Origin: Elymus sibiricus
Lineage: Eukaryota > Streptophyta > Magnoliopsida > Poales > Poaceae
Reading direction: 5' to 3'
Assembly (NCBI GenBank): GCA_039707655.1
Contig: CM077676.1
Location: 82,981,895 to 83,045,894, forward strand
DNA: 64,000 nt
Shown in pieces: positions 11,686 to 24,300 of this stretch. Under the pieces are notes generated by a model that was given only the letters and a program-made list of their open reading frames with translations, was not told the DNA's origin and did not search any database. The translations under genes and the position numbers were made by a program. Within the stretch, counting starts at the first letter, position 1. Each line of letters begins with the position of its first letter.

Positions 11686-12249
11686 CTGCACTCGGTACGT
11701 GAAGTGTGGATCATTTGCGCCCAACTCCTTGAAGACTTCCATTGTCTTTCTCACATCACCATCTGCCTGTTCATGTCCTAACTTCCCGCATAATGTCTTC
11801 AATGATCGCTTCGTGAAGGGGACCTCCTCCGTCGAACCAAAAAAACTACCAATTATGCTGTAAATTTTGCTTAGGTTAAAGATGTTCTGCCTCAACTGCT
11901 TTACCAAATCCTTGCTGTAAGCATCTATGCGCTTGTGCGAAGGCCAGGGTATGGTCTCCCCACAGTTTGGAGACAGCGAATGGTTGTGCTTCTCCCTGTG
12001 CTCCACTATGTACCATCCATTGTCCTCCAATCTCAGCAATCTGATCAGCGCTGGACACTTGCATCGGGATGATCGTGTATTCTCTAAAACAGGCTTCCCC
12101 TGCATGTAAAAAAATGCAGAGATAAACAACACTTCTGCTTCGGTACACCCTCCCTAAACACAAGGACGGCTCAGATTAGCCCATACCTTTTCATAAGAAA
12201 GGACATGATGGTCATATTTAAGAAACTATTATTTGAGGGGAATTTAAGA

Positions 12250-14190
12250 AACTATTCGCCTATACACGGTACACCTGCGAGCTGGGCCGGCCCATCTATC
12301 ATTTTTTTTATTTCAAATCGCAAAATAAAACATGAGAATAGTAGGAATTGAACCAGCGACCTTGTGATTCAAGGTATGACGTGCTAACCAACGAGCCAGC
12401 ATCAATTCTTGCAATTACATACATCTTTATCATCCTTTTGTTCTTTCCTCCCTTTTTTTTTTCTTTTTTTCCTTTTTCTTGTTCCTTTTTTCTCATTCTT
12501 ACAAACGATTCGGTTTTTATTTTCTTTTTTCCTTTTTACTTTTTCGTTTTCTTTTCTTTTTTTTTGTTCCTTTTTGTTCCTTTTTCCTTTGCAATGTGCA
12601 AACTTTTTCCAATTTTGATTTTTTTAAATCAATGAATTTTTTTCAATCCATGAACTTTTTCTCATATGGATGACCTTTCTTCAAAATAGATGAACTTTTT
12701 TAAAATTAATGAACCTCTTTTTTGAAAGGAATGAATTTTTTTCAAAGTCGATGAACTTTGTTTTTCAAAATCGATGGACTTTTTTGAAAATTGATAAACT
12801 TTTATGAAATCCATGATTTGTTTTTCAATTCATGGTATTTTTTCAATTTGTGAACATTTGTAAATCCACGAACGTACGAGGATAACAGAGACAGAGATAA
12901 AGGCTTCGTCAGCAGAGACGAGAGCGGGGCCCATTTTTTCAAACCCATGAACTTTTCCGAAAAGATGAACCGTTTTTTGAAATTCAACGGTCGAAGGTCA
13001 AACATGTCAATGGTCAATTTTTCGTCTAGGTCAACCATCAAGAGGTTTTTTTTGGGGGGTTCAAACCACGAAGAAGCGATCGGGCGACAACTGATCGCTC
13101 GTGTAGTTGGGTCGTCCCATGAAAGGTGGTGTGCGAGCGTTGTGTCTGCTAACTAGCGCAGCAAGCGCTGATTGGTAACATGTTCTTAAGGGTTTTGACA
13201 TTCTGCGTAAATTTGAAAGACACAAACATTTTATTGATTTTCTTTATAATTTTCAAAATGAGAACGTTTGTATTATAAGCGCGAGCATTTTTTGAAATTT
13301 GGAACAAACTATTATAAGCGCGAGCATTTTCTGAAAAATAAAATAAGAACAAACAAGGAAAAAAGAAGAAAATGAAAAATAAAAATCACAAATTCAGATA
13401 ATGATCGGGGGAATTTCATAAAATGTTTGCGTTTTGAAAAAAAATTGTTGCTAATTTCAAAAAATATTCGCGTTTTTCACAAAATGTTCCTATTTTCAAA
13501 AATTGTTCACAAATTCGAAATTGTTCATTGTTTTTGAAATTTATCCGCAAATTAATAAATGTTCCAGGAATTTCATAAAATGTTCACGTATTGAAAAAAA
13601 TTGTTCGTAATTTCGAGAGATGTTGGGGTTTTCAATTTTGTTCCTGTTTTTCAGAAAATATTCATATTTTCAATAAATTGTTCATAGTTTCAGAAAATGT
13701 TCCCGTTTTCAAGTGTGTTTCTATTTTTTCAAAAACATTTGAGATTCCGAAACAATGTTCACAAAAGGTTTTAAGTTTTGAAAATATGTTCAAAGTTTTT
13801 GAAAATGTTCGCGTTTCAAAAAAAAAATACTTTTGTCAAAATGAAAATCACATAAGAAATTTTAAAAAAGGTTCGGCCTATAGTTTTTATAAAGTGCTAG
13901 AGGTGTTTTGTACTCGCGGGAGGTCCTTTGTTCGATCCTGCTCACCCATTTTAGTTATTCCGAATTTTTGTCTAAGTTTTGCGGCTTTGTTTAATTTCTT
14001 TTATAATCGCGCTGTAATTGCATCATGGGAGTTTGCTAGTCGAAGTGGCTAGCAACGCAGCGAAACTGCCCAAAGTTGCGTGTTCGAGTCTCATCTATAG
14101 CGCTTGTTTTTGTTGATTTTCCACCACACGCTACCGTAAATGGGCCGGCCCAGGTCATCTGTCTATGTGACGTACGGCGTATACGTATGC
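12250..14190. mobile_element. About 1.9-kb element in FAR1 intron 2, with inverted termini and tRNA-like segments
   Basis: The left side reads tatacacggtac followed by gctgggccggcccat. The right side, reverse-complemented, reads tatacgccgtac followed by cctgggccggcccat, giving imperfect inverted ends. Just inside each end is a segment with pol III box-like sequences (12344-12403 on the - strand, 14040-14092 on the + strand), and a third lies at 13891-13950. The middle is T/A-rich with many variants of aaaatgttc and ttcaaaa and has no coding capacity. Superfamily is uncertain (non-autonomous Mutator-like is possible). Confidence 0.45.
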
Positions 14191-15670
14191 ATACGAAAGT
14201 GGACGATTTGTAAAAAGGTCTATACTACCCTTTATACATTTTGTGAGGGGGGGGTGTACCGAAGCGGAGCTCGATAAACAAACATGTCATTCCTCAGTAT
14301 AGCGCCCACATCGATCTGCCAGGAAATACTGCCAATCATTAGCACTTAGAGATCTCTAGCACTTAGCACGCAACCACAAACAATTTCCTGCATGCACTTT
14401 GTCCTCTCGACATTTAATCGGCTCTTCCCGTATCTTATACCAAATCCCTTCTCCCATGAGTAGAGATTGTAAAAGTCATAAGCCTCTTCCAGAGAATCAA
14501 AGCCAGTACCAAGTTTAGGTACTGTCACCTCATCTCCTGGATTATCGGTGAAACTCCTGATTGCATTCTCCAATGCGGACGCCCGCGTCGGACATGGAGT
14601 CCGTCCCGGAGCCGCTGATCCAACCCGGACCCTGAAGAAACTACAATGTCAAATGCTGCAATCAGGAAGTTCAAAACTATGCACGATGATCGCCGCACCA
14701 TGACAGTTTGCAGCGAACACACCCATCATTAGCGAATACACAGCGAGCGCAACCATCATTACCGAATACACAGAAAACTGAATGGTAATGACCTGAACAC
14801 AATTTAACTAGAAAGCCAGCGGCACGTATCGACTCCGCGAACTACTAAGTAACCATTACAAACTTAAAACTTGATCAAACATACTTACTGATCTACTGTT
14901 CGTTCCGGATTCAGACTGATACTCACACCAAAAAACAGATGGAACGAACCCGGCCCATATCTATCATGCATTTCAATTTAACCATATGACAGTTTTACGC
15001 AACAGACTCATCTTCGTACCAATGACCAAATGGCACTCAATGTAACCACAAATTTCTAGTAGCAGGCAGTAGGGTTCAGCGAACAAAATTTTTCCGCAAC
15101 CTCCTAAACCAATTTAGTAATTACAACCAAGATGTTTCCTACTAACCTCTTCGTCCAGCCCGGGGCCTCTGGATTCACCTTCCTGGTGGACTGCTGCGAT
15201 GCAGTGGGTGCGCTGCGCTTCCCCTTAGCCGGGGGGCCATCCGCGACGACGAGCTGCGCCTGTGCATCCCCGCTCGCCGCTTCAACCTCCATCGTGGGCG
15301 TGGCTGGGGCGTCAGCTTCAAGCGCCGGCACGGCGTACTCCCCTGGCTCCAGCGGCCGATCCGTGTCGTTCATCCCCTCAAGGATTGGGAACCTGCGAAG
15401 TTTTGGGGGGAAAATCCGTCAGACCACAGTACTCTCCTCCTCCAGCTCTAGATCCATTGCCAAAAAAGATGAAGGATCAACGACATCACCTGCTAATCGG
15501 CTGCAGCAGGAACTCCATGCCTCCAGTGGCGTCGCGCTCCTCTCGGACGACGCCGGCCATCGCCACCATGTTCTCCTCTCCGCCGCCCAAGAAGTATCCA
15601 GCACCTGCTGCTGGTTCGAAGAACACACCCACCCGCGTAATTGCAGCTTCTTTTTTTGAGCAAAAGCGAG

Positions 15671-15755
15671 GATTCTGTGCCGTAGCCCAGTTACAGCCTG
15701 GGCTACCGCCAAGATTCTGTCCCTAGCCCAGTTACAACCTGGGCCACCGCCCAGA
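15671..15755. repeat. Two-copy tandem repeat of about 43 bp
   Basis: attctgt..c.tagcccagttac is repeated with the phrase cctgggc.accgcc. It lies upstream of the FAR1-like gene on the - strand. Confidence 0.6.
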
Positions 15756-15984
15756 TGTCATAAGCCGCCGAAAGGCTTGCCGTCAACCTACCAAAACGGA
15801 CCGGCCCATTTTAGTTGTACATTGGTTCCCCGGTTTTTGGAACCTTCGTTATTTTTCCAAAATCGAGTACTCCTTCCAAAGGTCACTTTTCCAAAATTGT
15901 TCAGAAATTCCAGGAATATTCTGGAATTCCAATTCCAAAATTATTCGCGTACTAAAAAATCTCTCTTATAAAAAATGGTCCCAT

Positions 15985-16560
15985 TTTTTTTAGAAATTGT
16001 TCGCATGCAGCCATTAATACAAAAACAATTTAAAAAATGAGCGCCGAATCAATTTAATCAAGTCATTAATGCAATTAATTAGCAGGCAGTTAATTATGAG
16101 TGTAATTAATTATATGTATATTTAAATAGGAATTTTTTCACCCCGAATCGAATTGAAAACCAAGTCATTAGTGCAATTATTTAATTAGTCATACAGTCAA
16201 TTAGACTGGTAGATAATTAGAAGTATATATTTCTTAATTAGTTAGGAAATAAATTAATTAGGCAGGCAGTTAATTGCGTCGAATCTTTAATTCAAAAATA
16301 ATTTGGAAACTGAGCGTGAAATCAATTTACAAATCAAGCCATTAATGTATTTAATTATTCAGACGTGAGTAATTAATTAGATCCATTTAAATAGGAATTT
16401 TTTTGCGCCAACAATTTAAAAGTCGAGTCATTAATGTAATTAATTAATTAATTAGACATGCGGTTAATTAGGCCTGCAGATAACTAGAAGTATGGATTTT
16501 TTTTATTTAAGCAGCAAATTATTAATTAATTAATTAGGCAAACAATTAATCGAGTCGAAT
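15985..16560. repeat. AT-rich diverged repeats built on taattaattag
   Basis: A unit containing gaatcaattt, aagtcattaatgcaatta, a tract of aattaattag and aatagga-attttttt recurs about four times (near 16040, 16145, 16315 and 16410). No coding signal is seen here or in 15760-15985. Confidence 0.5.
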
Positions 16561-16852
16561 CAATTTGAAAGTGCTAGCGGGTCAGCACGGCAAGCAGGCT
16601 CTCACTAACATTAGCGACTACCAGCAGACTCTCCGTGACATGGCTGATCAACACTTGCCAACATGGACAACTGCTGCCATGCGCTCGTGACATGGGCAAC
16701 CAAGCGTTCTGCAAGATGGATGACGACCATGCTTTGTAGGACGTCCACACACTAATGGTTGCAGAAATGTTTGCGAGTGAGGTCGACGGTCGCGCGCTTG
16801 AGGACGACCAAGCGCTAATGGTCGAGGGCCCCACCACTCTTCAAATATTGTT

Positions 16853-16885
16853 TCATCCCATAGCAACGCACGGGTATTTAGCTAG
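16853..16885 (+). mobile_element. Helitron-like 3' terminus
   Basis: The sequence catagcaacgcacgggta then tttagCTAG followed by T matches the form of grass Helitron 3' ends (GC-rich hairpin-like stretch, CTAG, host T). The 5' end was not found, so the extent is unknown. The segment just upstream, 16570-16850, is GC-richer than its surroundings and may be Helitron cargo. Confidence 0.45.
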
Positions 16886-17082
16886 TATTGAATAGGGGTT
16901 TAGTCTGCGCAGACTTTCAATTTTGATTTTTTACTCCTTCCTCTATAGGTATCTTGTGTGTGTGAACAATAAAATCAAAAATCATAGCAAAGAAAATAAA
17001 TAAAAAAGTCTAAAATTCCGTGGCTTAGATTATGACCAAATGTTGTAGGTGCTGGCAAAATTTGGTGGCCAAATGACATCCT

Positions 17083-18204
17083 TTTTTTTTTGCGGGGGTA
17101 AAGGGAGTTTTATTGCAAATTCATAGAGTTACAGTCGAGAGGCCACAAGTCCTCAATACAAGGTGGAACCGAGCCCAACCAAACAGCGGTGGCTCGCTCC
17201 GATCGGCTATAATTTGCCAATCGATTGGCAACTCTATTTTGAGAACGACTAATTTTCTGTGGAAAAAACTCCCTACTACCAGATAAGAACTTAATCTCTA
17301 GAACTAACTGGCCATACGCCGTGCGAAGCAATGCATCATTAGACAAACTAGATAAAGCTTCAGAAGAATCAAACTGCAGCACCACCGGAAGGTTAGAGTG
17401 CTGAATTGCCAGCGCCATGCCTTGCATGATCGCATGTAGTTCCGCTTCTAGCGAATCATTGCAGTGGAAAATGTAACGGTAAGCCGCAAAGATAATCACC
17501 CCGTCGCTGCTCCTGAGTGCCATGCCCGCAGCCGCGGAGCCGTCGGCTTCCTAGAATGAACCATCAACCGACAGGGCCACCGTACCCGGCACCGGAGCTG
17601 GCCAAGGCGCAGTGGGGGTCCTTTCCTTCTGTACCGGCGCTTCAAAAACCAAAGAGGGCATTTTACCCTTCACAATTTCATCAGTTGAGAACCTACCAGC
17701 AAGTTTTATTGATTTGTGGTAGCTATCTAGAAAATCGACCGTGGCAAGAACGGGTGGGGCGTCCTTCCCATGTGTCATATCATTGCGCACTTGCCAAATC
17801 CGCCGGATCAACATTATTAGCATGTCACAGACATCTTCCGAACACTTGCTGAGCAGATGTATAAACCATTCCTTCCCATTATCAATGAGAAGTTCATCAC
17901 CTGGGAGTGGCCATCTTCTGCGCATGTTCACCCACAAAATCCTTGCATGCGTACATGAGATCAAAGCATGAAACGTGCTTTCCTCTTCCACACCGCACAG
18001 CGGGCAAGTCGAGCGTGTAGATAAATGCCTATAACTCTTACACTGTTGTGTTGCCAACGTCCCCGTCACAGCCCTCCAAGCGGTGATCTTCATTTTCTGA
18101 GGTACATCGGCCTTCCAAACACGGTTCCATAAAACTCGATTCCCATCCGGATTAGTACTGGATGCACCATTGGCGAAAGCAGCATTGTGATCACATGTGA
18201 CCAT
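17083..18204 (-). pseudogene. 5'-truncated LINE: zf-RVT and RNase H-like C-terminus
   Basis: On the - strand the sequence encodes a reverse-transcriptase-associated zinc-binding domain (TAWRAVTGTL, CPLCGVEEESTFHALISC) and then an RNase H-like domain beginning LSVDGSF. A TAG interrupts right after DGSF at about 17550, and the frame resumes with EADGSAAAGMALRSSDG and runs to about 17110. An aataaaac signal and a poly-A tail (T run on + at 17081-17092) end it. The 5' part, including the reverse transcriptase, is absent. These are non-LTR retrotransposon remnants. No target duplication was recognised. Confidence 0.8.
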
Positions 18205-18299
18205 CCGAGGAGCTCCATATAGAAAATAACAAAATTGGTGCTCAAACTTTTCTGCATCGTTGAGCAGAATTTTTGTTTTATTTGTATGGAGCTCATCGG

Positions 18300-18935
18300 A
18301 TGTTATTTGGCCACAAAATTTGCAAGCACCTACAACATTGTATCGTTATTAAAGCACAAAGTTTAAGAACTATTTTTAAATTTTTATTGTTCATCGTGGG
18401 TGCAGTGTGCCAGGATGTAACCAAAACTTTCACAGTAAACATCTATCAAATGGTTTTCAGTAGCACTTGTCTGAAAAAAGCACTCATCTCTGTTGGTTTT
18501 TGTGCTCACGGAGGGTTATTTCTTCCTGCCGTTGACACTTTACAATTTTATGAAGAATTATGGAAAGGAATGTACAAACATAAATCTATAATAATGTGAA
18601 AAAATTCAACTCAAAATTTATAATACTACTCGAAAAACAAAAAAAAAAGACAAATTCGTCGTCAATAGTGATGATTGGCCAAATTCAAGGCCCAACTTCC
18701 ATTAGATTATATTCAATGTCGAAGTTGTCTACTACTTGTTCTCGATGTGTTTTGCGGGTTATAATTTGAAAATTTAAGACATGTTAGATGCAAGTTATGT
18801 CTTTGTCCTATTTGTTTTTCAAAGTAAATATTCAAAATGTTTAAAGCTGTCAATTGTGCTCGCTGCAACTTCTTCCCTTTGGATCTAGCCATAGAAGATG
18901 CTATCCATACCCTTAAAAAGATCACATTCACTTCT
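18300..18935. other. No recognised feature, AT-rich
   Basis: I see no gene, terminal repeat or conserved motif in this stretch. Short open frames here lack any recognisable motif. Confidence 0.5.
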
Positions 18936-18936
18936 T

Positions 18937-19590
18937 AGGCCTTATTCGCTTTGGAGGATTTTCACAGAAAAAACATAGGAACAAGGATTCCAATGAAAAA
19001 TTTCTTATAAATGCCTTCAGTTCGTAGGAAACGCGTACAGGAATTTCGTAGGAATATTATTCATTTCCTCTGTTTTTGAAGAAAACTACACATCCACTCA
19101 AAGCTCACTTTTTGCGTAGGAACAAGGCAAGACAATTCCTTAGGATGAACAGTAAAATAAAAAATAATAAATAAAATTTAAAAATTCTGAATTTTTTTGT
19201 AGATGTTCATATTAGTGTAGCAAGTGTGCTTGACAATTTTCATGCCATATGGGATAGCAGTGCTTCGTCGGTGAAAAAAATAAAATTAAGGGTAACATTT
19301 AGCGTTCGACTTGTTTTTTTTTTTTTTTTTGCACAGGTCAAAATGCTTAAGTTTTTCCCGTGAAAATTTACATGTACCAGTTGGGTGTGACAATGAACAC
19401 ATCTATTTTTTTTTATTTTTTTTTACATTTGTAAAATTCATTTTTGGCACGTAGGAGCATGTGCTCTCTAGAGCGGTAGAGCCAAAATGGATTTCCGGGC
19501 AAGTGCTATCCTATCAAATTCCTGTACTACTAATTCCTACGTTTTGGTTTCCTACAAACCAAATGAGCATCTCATCTATTTGGCTGCCCT
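18937..19590. mobile_element. Possible MITE with imperfect inverted ends
   Basis: The left end reads ccttattcgctttggaggat. The right end, reverse-complemented, reads ctcatttggtttgtaggaa. The interior near both ends is rich in the phrase taggaattt. This is the style of abundant grass MITEs, and the boundaries are approximate. Confidence 0.35.
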
Positions 19591-19602
19591 ATCCACACTG
19601 TA

Positions 19603-21098
19603 CTGTAAGTAACAGCAAGTGTTTTTTTTTTGAAACGCGGTCCCTTAGGGCCCGGTTCATTAAAAAAAGGTATAATAGAGTTGCCCGGTTAATTAACGGA
19701 AAACCGGGCTAAAACCGTCACAAACGCCCGCAAAAATAAGGCACTCTGGGCGACCTGGCAACCCACACAAGAACGCACACACGCCGCCGAGGAGAGAACG
19801 CTGTCGAGGTTGCAACCCGGTGCCATCGTCATCACACCTACACGAGGGCGACTCCGACTCCACCATCGACGACCACCGATGCAGCCCTCACCGCAGACAA
19901 GCGCCGAGGCCTGCGTCGGTCGATGCCAAACAGTCCACCGCACGCGCCGGCGTCCAGGCAGCTCTGACTCTGTCGACGAGCATCGCAGGAGAAAAGCGTT
20001 GGGCCAGCGCCGAAACCGACCATCCGCCTCGTGTCATCGTTGCCGCAAGGGCCCTCCTCAGCAGCTCCGACTCCAGAAGGACAAAGTGAAGCGCGGCGAC
20101 TCCTCGAACACGCCGGATGAGACCGACTACCAAAACTCAGCTGCAACCCTGCTCCGCTTGAAGCCGCCATTGTTGCCACACAAGAAGCCGCGCAAAACAT
20201 CCACATTGCCAGACGGGCACCAGCCGACCGCAATGTCGCGAGCGTCCAGCCCAAGGAGCGCACAAACGGGATCCGATGCTCTTCAAGGCGACGCCCCAAA
20301 GAGGGAAGCGACGATGACGACGCCGTCGCCCGACCCGGCCGGGCCTTAGGCTTTCACCCGAAGAGCACGATCCGAGGGTAGCGGTGGATCCGGGTCTCCT
20401 CAGCAGCGCCTCTAGGGAGGTGAGATGACGCCCACGGACGCCGACGCCGCCGGCCGGCAAGAGCCGACAAGCTTTCGCCCGGAGCATACCCACCACCGGC
20501 ACCCCCACGCATTGTACCTCCGCTGGCCCACCCACCTCTCGCAGAGCCACCGCGCCGACAGCACCGGAGAGCCACCAAGCATCACATCTCCCCGCCAACG
20601 AACGCCGACGGGCCAAATCCAGGCGCCCAACTGGATCTGGCGGCCTCCCGCATCTGCACTGCCATGGGACCCAGCAGCCGGCTGCACCCCAGCGAGCTGA
20701 AGGAGCCCAGGCCGCCAATCCGCCGCGCCAACCCGGACAGGTCCGGTGGCCATGAGGGCGGAGGCACCTCGAGAGGAGAACGCCGCCGAGGGAGGACGCC
20801 GGACCGCGCCAGGCGAGCCGCCGGCCACCGGGGAAGGCCAGGCTGCAGATCAGGAGGAGGAGCCTCCCCCACCACCAGAGCGCGCGGGCGCGTGAGAGAG
20901 CTCCCCGCCGCCGCCGTCCGCCGAGAGGGCTTAGCCCGCCGGCATCCTCCGGCGGCGGCGAGGGGGGGGGGGGCGCTGGGAAGGGGCGGCGGCGGCGGCG
21001 GGCTAGGGTTCTGCCCGAGCCGCCGCAGGAGCGACGCGGGCGTGGGGAAAGTATGAACTCTTCGATCCCTGTTCGCTGGCTGTAAGTAACAGCAAGTG
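19603..21098 (-). mobile_element. Retroposed insertion with 19-bp target duplication
   Basis: ctgtaagtaacagcaagtg occurs perfectly at 19603-19621 and 21080-21098. The inserted 1458 bp end, on the - strand, in a poly-A tract (T run at 19622-19631), so this is an L1-mediated or LINE insertion oriented on the - strand. The interior is very GC-rich and the - strand has a long frame (about 20137-21060) rich in Arg, Gly, Ala and Pro with no recognised domain. It may be a LINE 5' region or a retroposed transcript. It sits just downstream of the first WAK gene. Confidence 0.85.
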
Positions 21099-21349
21099 AA
21101 GGCCTCTGAGCTTGACATAGAACCCCTTTTGTGTGAACTTGAAAACCGACATGTTTCCAGGGTGCAATGGTCACACTGAATTAAGATCAAACCAGCAAGT
21201 TCAATGAACATGGATGAATTTTACTTGGAATTTATTACAAAATAATTGCAGAGCAATCGCCAAGGGCAAATATGGACGCTGTACTAGAAGCTCCAAGCCT
21301 CTAACAGGTACACGCACTCTTGGCGTGGTGTAACAATCAACTGAAACTA

Positions 21350-24300
21350 TCATCTGGGTGTCTCTATACCTATTCCAGACATGTTAGGCCCAGTTGAGAA
21401 CATGATCGACGATGGAGGATCATGAAACGCCAAAGCTGCAGGTGATGATACCAAACGCTCAGTCTCGCCCTGAGTCAGCAGCAGTTTCTCCCTCCAGGTG
21501 CTCCGCAGAGCCTTCAGCTTGTCAGCCACCTGGGTCATGGAAGGCCTCTCTTCCCCCCTGGTGCCCAAGCACATCCTCCCAAGCTCGGCGACTTCACTCA
21601 GCAGCGTCTCCATCCCGGCGCTTAGTATGCTCGCGTCCAGCATGCCATCGAGGCTCTCCTCCTTCATCGCGAGCAGGAAGGACGATGCGAGGCTCTTGCC
21701 TTCCTTGGGGCCATCGTGGTAGATCGCCGTCTTCCCCGTGAACAGCTCCAACAGCACAACGCCGAAGCTGTAAACGTCACTCTTCTCCGTGAGCTGCCGT
21801 TCCTGCAGGTACTCGGGATCCAGGTAACCCAGGGTGCCCTGCACCAATGTCATGAACTGAACCTCATCCTTGGGGAGTGTCCTTGATGCCCCAAAGTCGG
21901 TCACCTTCGCCATGTAGTTTTCGTCCAAGAGAATGTTCATGGATTTGACATCTCCGTGCACTATGGGGCGGTTCATGGACAAGTGTAGATATGCGAGTGC
22001 TTCAGCGGATTCTTGAGCGACCCTGAGGCGGGTGTCCAGAGAGGGAGGTGGACTCCCATGGTTACGATGGATGAACTCAAAAAGAGTGCCGTTCGGGATG
22101 AATTCATAGACTAGTATGGGGACTTCAACCTCTAAGCAGCACCCTAGAAGCCTGACCACATTCCGATGGTTGGTCTGTGAAAGTATGATAATCTCCTGCA
22201 CAAATTCATCAGTTTCAGCCACATTCATGATCTTGGAGCGCTTCACGGCTATTACTCTTCCATCCTTAAGAACACCCTTGTACACAGTGCCGTGACCGCC
22301 CCTGCCCACTTCTCTGCTCTCGTCAAAATCATTCGTAGCCTTCTTTAGATCTTCCTGCGTGAATATCATCAATGTATCAACCTGTTTTGACATAATTTGA
22401 TGGTATAATATCTGACCACCATTCTGATCAAAGAATCTTTCCTTCTCTTTCGCCAGCTTCCTTTTCTGATGCTCAGCCCGTAGAGCGAACATGCAAACCA
22501 TGAGGAAGACGACACCGGCGGATGTGCCTGAAAATCATGACGGTTCCATTAGTTCAACTAGTGGCATTGCCCACGTTTGGCTAAAAAACAGTTCCACATA
22601 TTGTGCCATCTCACCATTGCTTTATTACATGATACCTGTACAAACTGTACTCTACTTGGACTTATATGACTAGCATAAAGAAAAGAAGTACGGAAAAGCT
22701 TTCTATTTATGTGCAATTATAACCCCATACCTAAGGCCACCTTCAGAGCTTTGTTTGGGTCAGCTCGAACGCAGGGTATGCTCTTTGGATCATCGCTCCT
22801 AAATCCTGATGAGCATGAACAGGTGTAGCTCCCAACGGTGTTTCTGCAATTACCTTTGCAAGGATACAAGGACTGGTTTGGAGGTTCGCACTCATTGATG
22901 TCTGCCATTTCAAGGAAGTGAGGAGAACGTCAACATGAATTCTGTGAGATAAAGGAGCATAGGTTAATTCTGCGAGATGCATATACATACCTTTGCACCC
23001 TCCTTGTAAGTAGGGATTGCCTTCATAACCTTGAGAGCAGTTGCAGCGGTAACCGGGGCCATTGGACACATCAACACATTTGCTGTTCATGTCTTGGCAG
23101 GCATACTGTGATCCCATCTTGGTGGCTTCCGAACAACTTTCATTACCAACAACCCAATCGAGTACCAGAGGAACACCATCTGTATATTTACGTCCAAAAT
23201 TTGTAGAGTTGACATAAGAACGATCAAACTTGAACCAATCATCCTCAGCAACGAATGAGTAGCTGCACGGGCTGAAAGACTGAATGGTAGAGTTGTATAT
23301 AGCTGACACTGGTATGGATTGGGTGACGAAGGCGTTGATGTTTCCTGAAACAGGGGCCTGGCAGCAACCCATGCCAGAGCACTCTGTGCCATTACTGATG
23401 CTGCTTACGTCCATGCAGGATGAAATGCATGAGTCAGCGGTGAGGTACTCAAGCTGGTTCTTGCCCTTGGCTTGTCCCACAACCATTGCAAGTCCACCAC
23501 AGCCGATTGATGTCAACTTGTTCTTGGTGTTGGAAACCGTATGAAAAGGATCAAGAGTTAAGACGTCCAAACCACTGGTGCTATTGCTGCCATTGCTGAA
23601 GTTGCATCGTGATGCTATATGTGGATTCTGAACACGAACCTCACCCAAGGTAAGACTGATGTCCAGTACCCTAAGTCCGTTTGAGCCCAGATATGCCCCG
23701 GTCCCATTGCATGTGACATTAAAGGGTTCTTGGAAGCAGCCTTTTCCGGTGCCAAACGGGTACGGGATGCTGATGTTGCCACACTTATCTGGGCAGCCAG
23801 GCCGTGCCATGCTGATGCTCCCAGAGGACGCAGCCCCATAAGCAGTAGTACTCTGGTGTAGGACTAGGGTGGCGGCAACAAGTAGTAAGAGCTTCTGACC
23901 TGTAGGCAATGAACAAGAGTTATCATATAAATACCATTCTAGCTGGGCTGGATGCATGTTATAATTAATGATATGGGTCATTTGGCCCCCCAAAATAAAA
24001 AGGAAATCCTAATACAGCATACGAGTAGATAACAAATATTTAGTTTCTTTCAAAATATGCTGAAGCCATTCCTCCAGTCCAAACATCATTCAGGGAAAAT
24101 CCCTTACAAGTCGAATCATACAGGACAGCCCAGTAGTTAATTAAGTTTCATCCCACAACTACAAAAGTTTTTGACCCAAAAAAATATTTGAATTAGATGA
24201 AGAAAATTGAGCTATTCCTCTTATAAAATAAAACATAAACTCTGCATGTGTTTGTTAATTATTTCTGATTTCGAATCTTTTGTCATCACAAAAAAAAAAT

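Larger units (their letters stand above)
10061..15373 (-). pseudogene. FAR1-related (FRS/MULE-derived) protein gene, internally deleted
   Basis: Exons on the - strand are 15373-15147, 14631-14370, 12099-11178, 11089-10802 and 10717-10061, with consistent phases. Exon 2 to early exon 3 encodes the FAR1 DNA-binding domain (GFGIRYGKSR, KCPALIRL, HNHSL). Exon 3 continues into the MULE transposase fold and resumes at [20 protein letters not shown]. Exon 4 has the SWIM finger (CECGQFSHMGLLCSH). Exon 5 ends with two CCHC-type knuckles (CTICRKQGHKRTTC, CKNCGVEGHRRNNC). Between QIKGLM and DQIRAMEV roughly 80-100 residues of the catalytic core are missing and the frame shifts at 11635-11685, so the gene is broken. 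A shorter in-frame loss occurs at the start of exon 5. The family comprises domesticated Mutator transposases acting as transcription factors. Confidence 0.75.

Noticed and set aside
12409..12635. Phe-rich open frames
   Set aside because: Produced by T-rich low-complexity DNA inside an inserted element.
14210..14240. tctatactaccctttatac as a Helitron 5' end for the CTAG terminus at 16885
   Set aside because: The preceding base is G rather than A, and no empty site or copy supports it.
20137..21174. Long - strand open frame of 345 codons
   Set aside because: Very high GC, Arg/Gly/Pro-rich, crosses the target-site boundary of a retroposed insert and shows no domain, so it is not called a gene.
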